Below are positions 8,852-17,218 of a stretch of DNA of 64,000 nt, one piece after another. The DNA comes from Terriglobia bacterium (GTDB taxonomy: Bacteria > Acidobacteriota > Terriglobia > Bryobacterales > Bryobacteraceae). Made by a program: the position numbers and the translations under genes. The stretch's first letter is position 1, and each line of letters opens with the position of its first letter. The notes beneath the pieces were generated by a model, which was not told the DNA's origin, did no database searches, and was given only the letters and a program-made list of their open reading frames with translations. The DNA is taken from positions 1-64,000 of the forward strand of contig JANXYJ010000037.1 of assembly GCA_025350105.1 (NCBI GenBank). The letters run 5' to 3'.

Positions 8852-9077
8852 ACACATGCTCAAAAAGGCCGGGTATGTGTATAACTATGAACGGGAAATG
8901 TATCTCAATCGGAACGCCAGGAAGGCTTTTAGCATTAATTTCATCGAGGAAAAACCGGAGAACGAAATCGTTCGGGCGTTAAATGAAACCGCTACCAGTG
9001 CTGGTTGGCGGTTTTACTTTACGACGGGAGCGCCGTCACCTTCGATGCAGCAAGAGCTTGAAAAAGTTCTGCGCTAA
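8832..9077 (+). CDS. Small protein translationally coupled to a RelA/SpoT-like gene (candidate antitoxin)
   Basis: 81 residues. The ORF track starts at a GTG (8823), but a GGGAGG ribosome-binding site at 8819-8824 points to the ATG at 8832 (MDGLQAEHMLKKAGYVYNYE). There is no signal peptide, membrane segment or recognised domain; the composition is mixed charged with aromatic residues. Its TAA stop overlaps the ATG of the next gene (TAATG), the tight coupling typical of toxin-antitoxin pairs. Base composition looks lower in GC than the neighbours. The antitoxin role is inferred only from size, order and coupling to a synthetase-like protein. Confidence 0.6.
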   Translation: MDGLQAEHMLKKAGYVYNYEREMYLNRNARKAFSINFIEEKPENEIVRALNETATSAGWRFYFTTGAPSPSMQQELEKVLR

Positions 9078-9712
9078 TGCCTCTCCGCACTGTTGAAGAC
9101 CGGCTGCGCGAACAGTACTTCGATCTGTTGCCCGAAATACGCCGCATCGTTGACGAGATCGATGCTAGGGTTCGTTATGCTCTGCTTCCTATTTCGCAAA
9201 ACCTTTCCGGACATGAACGCCTGGTTGTGAATTCAAGAATTAAATCCTGCGAAAGCTCAATCGACAAACTGCGCCGTCAACAACATGAAGGCGGCACGTT
9301 CGATCCAAGTGCGATCGATGACTATACTCTACTGGCGCTAAAAGATTTGGCAGCCGTTCGCATAATGGCCTTTCCCCGTACACGAATCACCGAGATTGAA
9401 CATGTATTGCGTGGGCAAATTCTCAAATCTTGGGCCCCTGAACCTTTTCGTGAAGGCCCCGCCGTAGGTTTCAAATTCGTCGGAACGTGTTCCCCAAACA
9501 GTGCGGTGCGGGCAGAATACCAAATCGTGCCTCTGCTTACCGGTCTCTTCTGGGAGGTTGAACATGCAGCAATCTATAAGCCAGCAGTTGTGCTGCGCGG
9601 AACAACGACTACCCCGACAATGAAGAGGAAGGCCAATGAAGTATTGCTCGCCCTGCAGGAATTCGAGGCCGCGTTTGTTCACGTACTCAAAGAACGGGAA
9701 GGGCCACCGTAG
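9077..9712 (+). CDS. Small RelA/SpoT-like nucleotidyltransferase (candidate toxSAS toxin)
   Basis: 211 residues. The synthetase-like core shows RIKSCESSIDKLRR (ATP-site R-x-K-S and K-x-R elements), LKDLAAVRIMAF (the metal-binding Asp of the D(I/L)xGxRI motif) and EYQIVPLLTGLFWEVEHAAIYK, matching the EIQIRT...EH..YK end of alarmone synthetases. The usual GYRSxH motif is not clear; GFKFVG sits in its place. No HD hydrolase, TGS or ACT domain is present, so by length it is a single-domain small synthetase. Related toxSAS enzymes either make toxic alarmones or pyrophosphorylate tRNA. Coupled start with the 81-residue upstream gene. Activity is uncertain because of the altered motif. Confidence 0.62.
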   Translation: MPLRTVEDRLREQYFDLLPEIRRIVDEIDARVRYALLPISQNLSGHERLVVNSRIKSCESSIDKLRRQQHEGGTFDPSAIDDYTLLALKDLAAVRIMAFPRTRITEIEHVLRGQILKSWAPEPFREGPAVGFKFVGTCSPNSAVRAEYQIVPLLTGLFWEVEHAAIYKPAVVLRGTTTTPTMKRKANEVLLALQEFEAAFVHVLKEREGPP

Positions 9713-9746
9713 CATTAGTACCAATATCTAAAGGCAATAAACAACT

Positions 9747-10913
9747 ATGAGCACTCTTTCCATCCGCGATCTCGACCTGAACGGCAAGCGCGTTTTCATG
9801 CGCGTCGATTTCAATGTGCCGCTGGCCCCTGGCGGCAAAGAAATTACCAGCGACAAGAGAATCAAAGCTTCGCTCCCCAGCATTCAATACGCGCTGGATC
9901 ACGGCGCTGCGCTGATACTCGCCAGCCACCTGGGCCGACCGAAGGGCAAGCCAAATGCCGAAATGAGCTTGGCTCCCGTTGCCGTGCGTCTCGCCGAATT
10001 GCTGAAGAAGCCAGTGGCGATGGCCCCCGATTGCGTTGGCCCACAAGTGCAAGCCCTGCTCCCCAAGCCCGGCGAAGTGCTGCTGCTAGAAAACCTGCGC
10101 TTTCACGCCGAAGAAGAAAAGAACGATCCCGAATTCTCCAAACAACTCGCGGCGCTGTGCGATGTTTATGTGAACGACGCTTTCGGCACAGCCCATCGCG
10201 CCCACGCATCCACGGTAGGAATGATTGCGTACGTCAAACAGGCCGCCGCCGGCCTGCTAATGGACAAAGAGCTCGAATACCTGAACAAAGTCACCAAGAA
10301 TCCCGCGCATCCATGCATCGCGATTCTAGGCGGCGCCAAAGTGTCCGACAAGATCGAGGTCATTCAAAACCTAATGAAAGTGGTGGACCGCCTGTTGATC
10401 GGCGGAGCCATGGCCTACACGTTCCTCCGTGCCCGCGGCGAAAGCACCGGTAAGTCCCTCGTCGAGGAAGATAAGCTTGATCTGGCCCGCGCACTCATGG
10501 CCGCCAGCGGCGACAAACTCATGCTGCCCGTCGATCACGTCGTGGCCGCCGAGTTTAAAGCCGGAGCCGAAAACGAAGTCGTGGACATTGTTCCCGACGG
10601 CAAAATGGGATTGGATATCGGGCCCAAAACGATCGAAAACTTTTCGAAAGTCATTGCCGGCGCCAAAACCATCATCTGGAATGGACCCATGGGGGTTTTC
10701 GAAATGCCTCCCTTCGATAAAGGCACGGTCGCCCTTGCCCACGCCGTTGCGGCATCGGGAGCCGTCAGCCTGGTCGGCGGCGGTGATTCCGAAAAGGCTA
10801 TCAAGAGCGCCGGAGTCGCCGACAAAATCTCCCACATCTCCACCGGAGGCGGCGCCTCGCTGGAGTTTCTGGGCGGAACTGAGTTGCCGGGCGTTCAGGC
10901 GCTGGAGCGGTAA
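9747..10913 (+). CDS. pgk: Phosphoglycerate kinase
   Basis: 388 residues, full family length. The opening [13 protein letters not shown] is the phosphoglycerate-binding loop. [54 protein letters not shown] and the nucleotide-site segment [16 protein letters not shown] follow in canonical order, and the C-terminus has [12 protein letters not shown] and [15 protein letters not shown]. It catalyses 1,3-bisphosphoglycerate + ADP to 3-phosphoglycerate + ATP in glycolysis. No gapA or tpi neighbour is seen; it stands alone between the RelA-like bicistron and the PQQ-type genes. Confidence 0.97.
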   Translation: MSTLSIRDLDLNGKRVFMRVDFNVPLAPGGKEITSDKRIKASLPSIQYALDHGAALILASHLGRPKGKPNAEMSLAPVAVRLAELLKKPVAMAPDCVGPQVQALLPKPGEVLLLENLRFHAEEEKNDPEFSKQLAALCDVYVNDAFGTAHRAHASTVGMIAYVKQAAAGLLMDKELEYLNKVTKNPAHPCIAILGGAKVSDKIEVIQNLMKVVDRLLIGGAMAYTFLRARGESTGKSLVEEDKLDLARALMAASGDKLMLPVDHVVAAEFKAGAENEVVDIVPDGKMGLDIGPKTIENFSKVIAGAKTIIWNGPMGVFEMPPFDKGTVALAHAVAASGAVSLVGGGDSEKAIKSAGVADKISHISTGGGASLEFLGGTELPGVQALER

Positions 10914-10975
10914 TAACGAATCTGGATACCGATCAAGTAAAGCAAACACGGTTGTGAGAAAATGTACCCGCCACC

Positions 10976-12556
10976 ATGCGCAACTTTCTATTTCTGACAC
11001 TTGCCGTTTCTGCTTTTGCCCAGAACAAATCCGATTGGCCGCTGTACAACGGTGACTTCGCCGCCACGCGTTTTTCCGCGCTTACTGAGGTCAACAAGAC
11101 AAACGTTGCAGGCCTTCGCAGACTCTGCACTTACGACACCGGCGAAAATGTGGCGTTTCAAACCGGGCCCATCGTCGTGCAGGGCACGATGTACTTCACA
11201 ACGCAGGCCACCACTTATGCCATCAATACCGCCGACTGCTCGTTGAAATGGAAGCAGACCCGTCCCAACAGTGCCGGTGGTTTAGGAGTGAATCGCGGCA
11301 TTGCATTTGCGGACGGCAAACTGTTCCGCGGCACGGGCGATGCGCACGTCATTGGCATGGACGCGGCCACCGGCGCAACTGTTTGGGACACGCCCATCGG
11401 CGACCGCGACAAAGGCGAATCGGTTCCCCTTGCTCCCATCGCCTGGAAGGGCATGGTGTTCGCGGGCAACGCTGGCGGGGACAACTTCGGCGTCACCGGC
11501 CGCGTGTACGGACTGAATGCGGGCGACGGTAAGGAGGTCTGGCACTTCAATATTGCCGCCGACTCTGGCGCTGCCGGGGCCACCTGGAAGAACATCAGCA
11601 AAGATAACCCGGCAACCGGCGGCGCGACCTGGACCAGCTACAGCCTGGATCCTGACGCCGGCGTCCTGTGGGTTTCCAGCGGCAACGTCGCGCCGGATTT
11701 CTTACTCGCCTTGCATCCGGGCGACAATCTCTACACTACTTCCGTCATTGCTCTCGATGCCAAAACCGGCAAACTGCTGCGTTTCGTCCAGCCGGTAAAA
11801 AAAGACTTTCACGATTGGGACATGACCGCACCGCCCGCGCTGATCCGTACAAAAGCGGGGCGCTCCATTGCGGCGGCCGCCGGCAAAGACGGCATTCTTT
11901 ATGGGATTGATCGCAGTGCGGTAAGCGCGGGCAAATCCAGTGATGCTCAGTTGAAGATCCACTACGCCACGCCCGTAACCACGCGGGAAAACGTCAACGC
12001 ACCGTTCACCACAACTGCGGACACGCATTTTTGTCCCGGCGTGCAAGGTGGCGTCGAATGGAACGGACCGGGCTTCAGTCCGCAGTCCAACCTGTTGTTC
12101 GTCAATGCCGTGGATTGGTGTTTCTCGGTGAAAATTGCTGACGCCGGTACCGTGAAGGGCGCGCCCGGTAAATCCTGGTCTGGTTCCGGTGATGCCGCGC
12201 ACGCTTTCGGAACCCCCGATCCCAAAGAGAAGATGGGCGGATGGCTGACCGCCGTCGATGCCGATAGCGGTAAGGTTCGTTGGAAGTACAAATCAAGCCT
12301 ACCGATGGTGGCCGGGGTGACTCCCACCGCCGGAGGGCTGGTGTTTACAGGTGAACTGAACGGCAATGTTTTGGCGCTGGATGGCGAGAGTGGGAAAGTG
12401 CTGTGGCAGGACGCGACCGGATCTGCCGTGGCCGGCGGCGTGATCACCTTTGAACAAAACGGACATCAACGCATTGGGGTAGCGGCTGGCATGCGTTCTC
12501 CCATATGGCCGGTTCCGCAAACCACCGGCCGCGTGATGGTCTATGGGTTGCCTTGA
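10976..12556 (+). CDS. Secreted PQQ-type eight-bladed propeller protein (quinoprotein dehydrogenase family), copy 1
   Basis: 526 residues with signal peptide MRNFLFLTLAVSAFAQ. The propeller shows repeated W-type blade motifs (NAGDGKEVWHFNI, DADSGKVRWKYKS, DGESGKVLWQDAT) typical of PQQ alcohol/glucose dehydrogenases. The DFHDWDMTAPP region corresponds to the active-site Asp segment of the family. No PQQ biosynthesis gene or cytochrome partner is in the window. Acidobacteria have many such proteins, some classed as 'acido-empty-quinoproteins' because the genome lacks pqq genes, so cofactor use is uncertain. The gene ends inside a 13-bp tandem repeat and is followed by a second propeller gene. 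Confidence 0.82.
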   Translation: MRNFLFLTLAVSAFAQNKSDWPLYNGDFAATRFSALTEVNKTNVAGLRRLCTYDTGENVAFQTGPIVVQGTMYFTTQATTYAINTADCSLKWKQTRPNSAGGLGVNRGIAFADGKLFRGTGDAHVIGMDAATGATVWDTPIGDRDKGESVPLAPIAWKGMVFAGNAGGDNFGVTGRVYGLNAGDGKEVWHFNIAADSGAAGATWKNISKDNPATGGATWTSYSLDPDAGVLWVSSGNVAPDFLLALHPGDNLYTTSVIALDAKTGKLLRFVQPVKKDFHDWDMTAPPALIRTKAGRSIAAAAGKDGILYGIDRSAVSAGKSSDAQLKIHYATPVTTRENVNAPFTTTADTHFCPGVQGGVEWNGPGFSPQSNLLFVNAVDWCFSVKIADAGTVKGAPGKSWSGSGDAAHAFGTPDPKEKMGGWLTAVDADSGKVRWKYKSSLPMVAGVTPTAGGLVFTGELNGNVLALDGESGKVLWQDATGSAVAGGVITFEQNGHQRIGVAAGMRSPIWPVPQTTGRVMVYGLP

Positions 12557-12582
12557 TGGGTTGCCTTGAAGGGTTGCCTTGA
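12544..12582 (+). repeat. 13-bp tandem repeat (3 copies) duplicating a stop-codon region
   Basis: TGGGTTGCCTTGA, TGGGTTGCCTTGA, AGGGTTGCCTTGA. The first copy is the end of the propeller gene (codons for G-L-P and TGA). Because 13 is not a multiple of three, the three TGA triplets fall in three different frames. Confidence 0.9.
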
Positions 12583-12648
12583 ACCCGGCAGATTGCGGGT
12601 AAGATAGTGATTCAGCCAACTTCTCAGAAACAGGGGAATCCAATCGTG

Positions 12649-14394
12649 ATGAAATCTTTTCAAACTTGCGCGGTCCTGACGATGCTGCTGCCCGGCACCG
12701 CGGCGTTTGCTCAAACGCCCGCGCCCTTCGTGCCCGTAACCGACCAGATGCTGCAGAATCCTGATCCCAACGATTGGCTAATGTGGCGGCGCACGTTAAA
12801 CAGTTGGGGCTATAGTCCGCTAAAGCAAATCGATAGGAAAAACGTGGGCCGTCTGCGGATGCTGTGGACCCGCGGCTTAGGTCCCGGTGTTCAGGAGGGC
12901 ACTCCACTGGTTCACAACGGCGTGCTTTACATGCCGAATCCCAGTGATTTGCTGCAGGCTCTCGACGGCGCAACCGGCCGCTTGCTCTGGGAATATAAGC
13001 GTCCACTGCCCGAAGACATCGGCAAGCATATTCCGTTCCCGGCCATCAATCGCAACGTGGCGATTTACGGCAGCAATATTATCGACACCAGTGCCGACGA
13101 TTTCGTCACAGCCGTGGATGCCACCACTGGCAAGCCTGCTTGGGAAAACCGCATTCTGGACTATCGCGAACTGGCCGCCCAGGAAACCGCGGGGCCGATC
13201 ATCGCGGACGGCAAAATCATTTCCACGCGCGGTTGTGAGCCGAAATCGGGCCCTGATGCCTGCGTGATCACCGCGCACGATGCCAAGACCGGCAAGGAAC
13301 TGTGGCGCCGCCGCACCATTCCGAAACCGGGCGAGCCGGGCGACGAGAGCTGGGGCGGGGTTGCAGATGACAAGCGCTGGCACGTGGGCGCGTGGATGGT
13401 GCCCAGTTATGATCCGGAACTGAAACTGCTGTTCATCGGGACGTCGGTTACTTCGCCTGCGCCTAAATTCATGTTGGCCGGCAATGACAAGAAGTATCTG
13501 TATCACAACTGCACGTTAGCCATTGATGCGGAGACCGGCAAGATTGTTTGGTATTACCAGCACGTCGTCGATCATTGGGATTTCGATCATCCCTTTGAAC
13601 GCTTATTGGTGGATACGGCCGTCGCGCCCGACGCCAGCCAGGTGACCTGGATCAATCCGCGAATTCGTGCTGGTGAAGTACGCAAAGTGGTAACAGGCAT
13701 TCCTGGCAAGACTGGCATCATCTACACACTGGACCGGAAGACCGGTGAGTTCCTGTGGGCCCGTCCCACTGTTCAGCAGAATGTTGTCAGCAAGATTGAC
13801 GGCGCTACCGGCGAAGTGACGGTGAATCCGGAAACTACTTTCACCGCCGCGCGGCAGACCCGCTTTGTCTGCCCCACGGTAAACGGAGGTAAAGGATTCC
13901 AGGCGGGTGCGTACAGTCCACTCACCAATACGATGTATTACGGGCTGCAGAATACCTGCTCGGACGTGACCTCGATTGCAGACAAACCGCAACTGGGCGT
14001 GCTGTATGCCATCCAGAACAAAAACCGCATCGCGCCGGGTACGGACAAAGTGGGCAGTATTTTCGCGGTCAACGCGGAGACGGGCAAGACGACTTGGAAA
14101 TTCGACACGCGCGCGGGGGCGATGTCTTTGGTGGCCACCGGCGGTGGTCTGATTTTTGGCGGCGATACCAGCGGTATGTTCCGTGCGCTTGATCAGGATA
14201 CCGGCAAGGTTCTGTGGGAAGTGAACCTGGGCTCCGCGGTGACAGGCTATCCCATCACGTTTGCCACGGGCGGAAAACAATACGTCGCCGTCAGCACCGG
14301 AACTTCCTTGGTGACCAACGGCCTGAATACGCTGGTACCGGAGGTGAAGCCCAGCGGAACCAACAACCTGTTTGTGTTCGCGCTTCCGGAATAG
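12649..14394 (+). CDS. Secreted PQQ-type propeller protein (quinoprotein dehydrogenase family), copy 2
   Basis: The ORF opens with GTG at 12607, but the ATG at 12649 follows AGGGGA and yields signal peptide MKSFQTCAVLTMLLPGTAAFAQ, giving 581 residues. Blade motifs DGATGRLLWEYKR, DATTGKPAWENRI, DAKTGKELWRRRT, DAETGKIVWYYQH and DQDTGKVLWEVNL are clear. The VVDHWDFDHPFE segment lies at the family's active-site Asp region and CPTVNGGKGFQAGAYSP matches methanol/ethanol dehydrogenase-like proteins. It lies 92 nt after copy 1, probably co-transcribed. Periplasmic alcohol or sugar oxidation is the family role; the real substrate and the presence of PQQ are unknown. Confidence 0.82.
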   Translation: MKSFQTCAVLTMLLPGTAAFAQTPAPFVPVTDQMLQNPDPNDWLMWRRTLNSWGYSPLKQIDRKNVGRLRMLWTRGLGPGVQEGTPLVHNGVLYMPNPSDLLQALDGATGRLLWEYKRPLPEDIGKHIPFPAINRNVAIYGSNIIDTSADDFVTAVDATTGKPAWENRILDYRELAAQETAGPIIADGKIISTRGCEPKSGPDACVITAHDAKTGKELWRRRTIPKPGEPGDESWGGVADDKRWHVGAWMVPSYDPELKLLFIGTSVTSPAPKFMLAGNDKKYLYHNCTLAIDAETGKIVWYYQHVVDHWDFDHPFERLLVDTAVAPDASQVTWINPRIRAGEVRKVVTGIPGKTGIIYTLDRKTGEFLWARPTVQQNVVSKIDGATGEVTVNPETTFTAARQTRFVCPTVNGGKGFQAGAYSPLTNTMYYGLQNTCSDVTSIADKPQLGVLYAIQNKNRIAPGTDKVGSIFAVNAETGKTTWKFDTRAGAMSLVATGGGLIFGGDTSGMFRALDQDTGKVLWEVNLGSAVTGYPITFATGGKQYVAVSTGTSLVTNGLNTLVPEVKPSGTNNLFVFALPE

Positions 14395-14548
14395 GAGTTT
14401 CTACATTTGATCCGCACTTGTGGTTCATGGCTGACGAACAAAAGTGCGGGTTTAGCAGGCACGGATTTTAGAACCATAAGGTCTCGCCGGACGGCTATGT
14501 TATCATGGAAATGGCCACAAGAAACTCATAGCCGAACGTTCAATAAAC

Positions 14549-14643
<95 letters not shown>

Positions 14644-14664
14644 ACATTCTAAAATACCCCAAGC

Positions 14665-14935
14665 CGCCCCTGAACGGCACCGTTACAAGGTCGCCGACGC
14701 TCAGCATCTCGACGTCGCCGCCTTTCTCAATGACCTCGCCCGTAATTTCATGACCTAAGATCAATCCCGGCGGAGCGGTCGTACGCCCCCGCACCATGTG
14801 CTGATCCGACCCGCATATATTGGTCGTCACGACCTTCAGAATCACGCCATGTGGCGCGTCTTTGCCACCGAATGGCTCTGACTCGCTCTTCGGCATCCTT
14901 AGCTTCGGGTACGGAATGGACTGAACTTCGACCAC
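14665..14935 (-). pseudogene. Truncated zinc-dependent alcohol/formaldehyde dehydrogenase remnant
   Basis: About 90 residues recognisable as the N-terminus of a medium-chain zinc dehydrogenase of the glutathione-independent formaldehyde dehydrogenase type: VEVQSIPYPKLRMP, then NICGSDQHMVRGRT (catalytic zinc Cys) and PPGLILGHEITGEVIEKGG. Homology stops at about LVTVPF, and the open frame then runs antisense through tRNA-Ser as nonsense. An intact enzyme is about 380-400 residues, so roughly three quarters are missing. There is no good start codon; the only one offered is GTG. I interpret it as a gene decayed or cut at the tRNA. Confidence 0.75.
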
Positions 14936-15003
14936 ACCGGGCTTAATTTAGGCGACTCCGCGATTACTTGCCAGTTGTCTAGCCTTCCTAACTTCCTAAA
15001 TGG

Positions 15004-15399
15004 CTAGAACGCCGCAGCGCCCGCTTCGGCCACAGCGTGATCCTGGTCACCTGAGCCGCCACTGACGCCAATGGCGCCAACCACTTTCCCGCCCTTCTTC
15101 AATGGAATCCCACCGGCAAAAATCATGATCTTGCCGCCGTTTGAGGCATGGATGCCGAAGAACTGCCCGCCAGACTGCGAGTGCGCAGCCAAGTCCTTGG
15201 TTGCGATATCAAAGGCGCGCGAAGTGTATGCCTTTTTCTGCGAGATATCGATACTGCCTAGCCAGGCTCCGTCCATCCGAACGTGCGCGACGATGTTACC
15301 GCCTTCGTCCGCCACGGCAATGTTCATCGGCTGGGCGATCTCCTGCGATTTCTTCTCTGCTGCTGCTATTACTCTACGTGCGTCTGCTAAAGTGACCAC
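15004..15399 (-). CDS. GlcG/HbpS-like haem-binding family protein (DUF336)
   Basis: 131 residues covering the whole family fold: LADARRVIAAAEKKSQEI, then MNIAVADEGGNIVAHVRMDGA, DISQKKAYTSRAF, and the glycine-rich GGIPLKKGGKVVGAIGVSGGSGDQDHAVA end. Members bind haem or act as small accessory proteins beside oxidoreductases; the biochemical role is often unknown. A purine-rich region (AGGGAGAG) precedes the ATG. It is the only intact gene within a patch of remnants (14.6-16.0 kb). Confidence 0.85.
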   Translation of the reverse strand: MVTLADARRVIAAAEKKSQEIAQPMNIAVADEGGNIVAHVRMDGAWLGSIDISQKKAYTSRAFDIATKDLAAHSQSGGQFFGIHASNGGKIMIFAGGIPLKKGGKVVGAIGVSGGSGDQDHAVAEAGAAAF

Positions 15400-15448
15400 T
15401 TAATTTCTCTCCCTGTTGTTGAAAATGTGAAATGCTAAATTTCTAAGC

Positions 15449-15655
15449 TCAGTTTGCCACGAACGGAGTCGAGATAATCTTCGTTGGATCTGCATCGCGC
15501 TCGACCACAACACCAAAGAACGGGAACATCATCTCGTCCCACGTCATTATTCCATAGTAGACCGTCTTGTTCGCGTTGGGATTGAATTTGTTGTTAGGGG
15601 GATTATCAAAATGCGCCTCTACGTGAAGCTTGGTTCCTTTCGGAACCTTTATCGA
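15449..15655 (-). pseudogene. C-terminal remnant of a cytochrome c / copper-monooxygenase-like gene
   Basis: 68 residues, from SIKVPKGTKLHVEAHFDN to FVAN, align without gaps over most of their length to the C-terminus of the intact 6899-8302 protein (SIRVPKGTKLRVDAHFDN, NKTVYYGQMTWEEMM, FFGIVV). Upstream of this point the frame (15449-16174 in the track) becomes nonsense antisense to another remnant, so the N-terminal haem and copper domains are gone. Confidence 0.85.
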
Positions 15656-15803
15656 GGGGAGCCCGCCTCCGCTTCGCCAGCCGAGGACCATTGTGGCGAA
15701 AGTAAGGCTGTTTGAGTAGTGAAAAATCATTGAACGGCAAAGGGAGTGGCGCAGCGCAAGGCCAATACAGCCGCGCGGCCGGTGTATAAGCCCCACGATA
15801 AGA

Positions 15804-16021
15804 ATGCCGACCGATGGCGATACGTTGGTCGTGGACGTGACTAATTTCACGGAAGACACTTGGATTGATGGCGATTGTTCCTTCCATACCCAAGACATGC
15901 ACGTGGTGGAGCGCTTCACCCGCAAAGGCAATATACTAGAATACCGGGTGACCATAGAAGATCCCATAGAAGATCCCGCAGAAGATCCCGCGGTGTTTAC
16001 CCCGCACCATCGTTTTTGGCC
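15804..16021 (+). pseudogene. Remnant of an acidobacterial secreted DUF protein (GDTLVVDVTNF family)
   Basis: The frame reads DGDTLVVDVTNFTEDTWIDG, then SFHTQDMHVVERFTRKG and VTIEDP. This is the core of a large, uncharacterised secreted family common in Acidobacteria, where it normally follows a WEG and ends near a TIEDPxVFTxPW segment. No start or signal peptide is present, and after PAVFTPHHR the frame loses similarity. A 12-bp tandem expansion lies near its end. It is related in style to the 25347-26201 protein (WEGDVLTVTTTHL). Confidence 0.7.
15954..15989 (+). repeat. 12-bp tandem repeat (3 copies) inside a pseudogene
   Basis: ATAGAAGATCCC, ATAGAAGATCCC, GCAGAAGATCCC, translating as IEDP-IEDP-AEDP where relatives have a single IEDP. 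In-frame slippage expansion. Confidence 0.85.
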
Positions 16022-16116
16022 GCGCGGAAGAGCACGCGATGGAAGACCTTCCGTGCCGGGAAATGGAAAAGAAACACCTGCTGACCACAGAGAGGCACAA
16101 AGAAAGGTGCAACAAG

Positions 16117-17049
16117 ATGACAAGACTCGGCCTGCTATTGCTGACAACGGCGGTGTTTCTGAGCGCAGCCACACCGGATTGTGATCGTGCGTGTTTGAGA
16201 AATGCGCTGGACCAATATCTGAATGCTGTGATGAAGCACGATCCGTCCGCCGCGGCGCTGATGGCCGGGTTTCGGCAAACGGAAAACGGCGTCGTGGTCA
16301 AGCCTGGCGCGGGGTTGTGGCAATCGGCCAGCGGTTTGGGGAAATCACAACGGCGCTATTTGGATGCTGTCAGTGGGCAGGCGGGATATTTCGGCATGGT
16401 TGAGGAGACAGGTGGGTCCGCCATTGTGACGCTGCGTGTGAAGGTGACCAATCATCGTATTGCTGAGGCAGAGTGGCTGATTGCCCGCAAAGGAGATCCT
16501 GGTCAAAACGGCGTAGGGGCGCCCGGGCAACCCACCGGTAATTTCTTTGACCCGGATAATTTGATTGCCAATCCGCCGCCGGACAAAGTTCTGACCAAGG
16601 CGGAGCGTCTGCCGCGCGAAGCTTTGATCGCCATCGCCAACAGTTACTTCGATGGCCTTGCCGGGCATGACGGTGGCTTAGTAGTAGCGCAGCCTGGTTG
16701 TGCGCGTGTGGAGAATGGTTTCACGGTCACCGGACGCGAGATGAAGGACAAACCAGGGCAGAAAACAGATTGCGCCAGCAACCTGGGCATGTTCAATATT
16801 CAATATGTGGCCGCCCGCCGCTTTCCGCTGATCGATGAAGAAGCGGGAGTGGTGCTGGGCATAGCCGTGTTTATCCGCAGACCCGGGACGCCACAACGCA
16901 GGAACGTGCTCAGCGAATGGTTTGCCATCGATCACGAGAAGATCCACACCATTCACGCAGCCATGTTCTATCCACCGGCGGATATGCCGGTTCCCAATTG
17001 GCCGCCTTACAATGGCAACTGGCCGCTGCCGGCGGGCATGGTGCAATAG
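16117..17049 (+). CDS. Secreted protein of unknown function (possible DUF8021-like)
   Basis: The ORF opens at 16039, but the ATG at 16117 follows AGAAAGG with 9-nt spacing and gives signal peptide MTRLGLLLLTTAVFLSAA; product 310 residues. The mature start CDRACLRNALDQYLNAVMKHDPSAA has paired Cys. The pattern of a DP-rich helix, TENG and GLW recurs in secreted SnoaL-like proteins of soil bacteria and fungi (I recall DUF8021, not checked). A second similar module begins near residue 180 (LPREALIAIANSYFDGLAGHDGG, then CARVENGFTVTG), so the protein looks like a two-module SnoaL-type fold. No catalytic claim is made. Confidence 0.65.
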   Translation: MTRLGLLLLTTAVFLSAATPDCDRACLRNALDQYLNAVMKHDPSAAALMAGFRQTENGVVVKPGAGLWQSASGLGKSQRRYLDAVSGQAGYFGMVEETGGSAIVTLRVKVTNHRIAEAEWLIARKGDPGQNGVGAPGQPTGNFFDPDNLIANPPPDKVLTKAERLPREALIAIANSYFDGLAGHDGGLVVAQPGCARVENGFTVTGREMKDKPGQKTDCASNLGMFNIQYVAARRFPLIDEEAGVVLGIAVFIRRPGTPQRRNVLSEWFAIDHEKIHTIHAAMFYPPADMPVPNWPPYNGNWPLPAGMVQ

Positions 17050-17218
17050 GCGGAACGAATAACCATGAGTCTTGCTGAGCGCGCATCCTGGCTGTGCTGG
17101 TGTTGGTGTTGGTCAAGGAAAGCTTGGCCTGAGGTTCCTTCCGTTGAATGGAAGCGCGGGCCGATAAATGCAGATGCAGGACGATGATGGCAGCTTTGGT
17201 CTGCGACAATATTCAGAC

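Noticed and set aside
15449-16174. 241-residue minus-strand ORF as an intact gene
   Set aside because: Only its last 68 residues have family similarity; the rest is antisense to a plus-strand DUF remnant and lacks a start or signal peptide.
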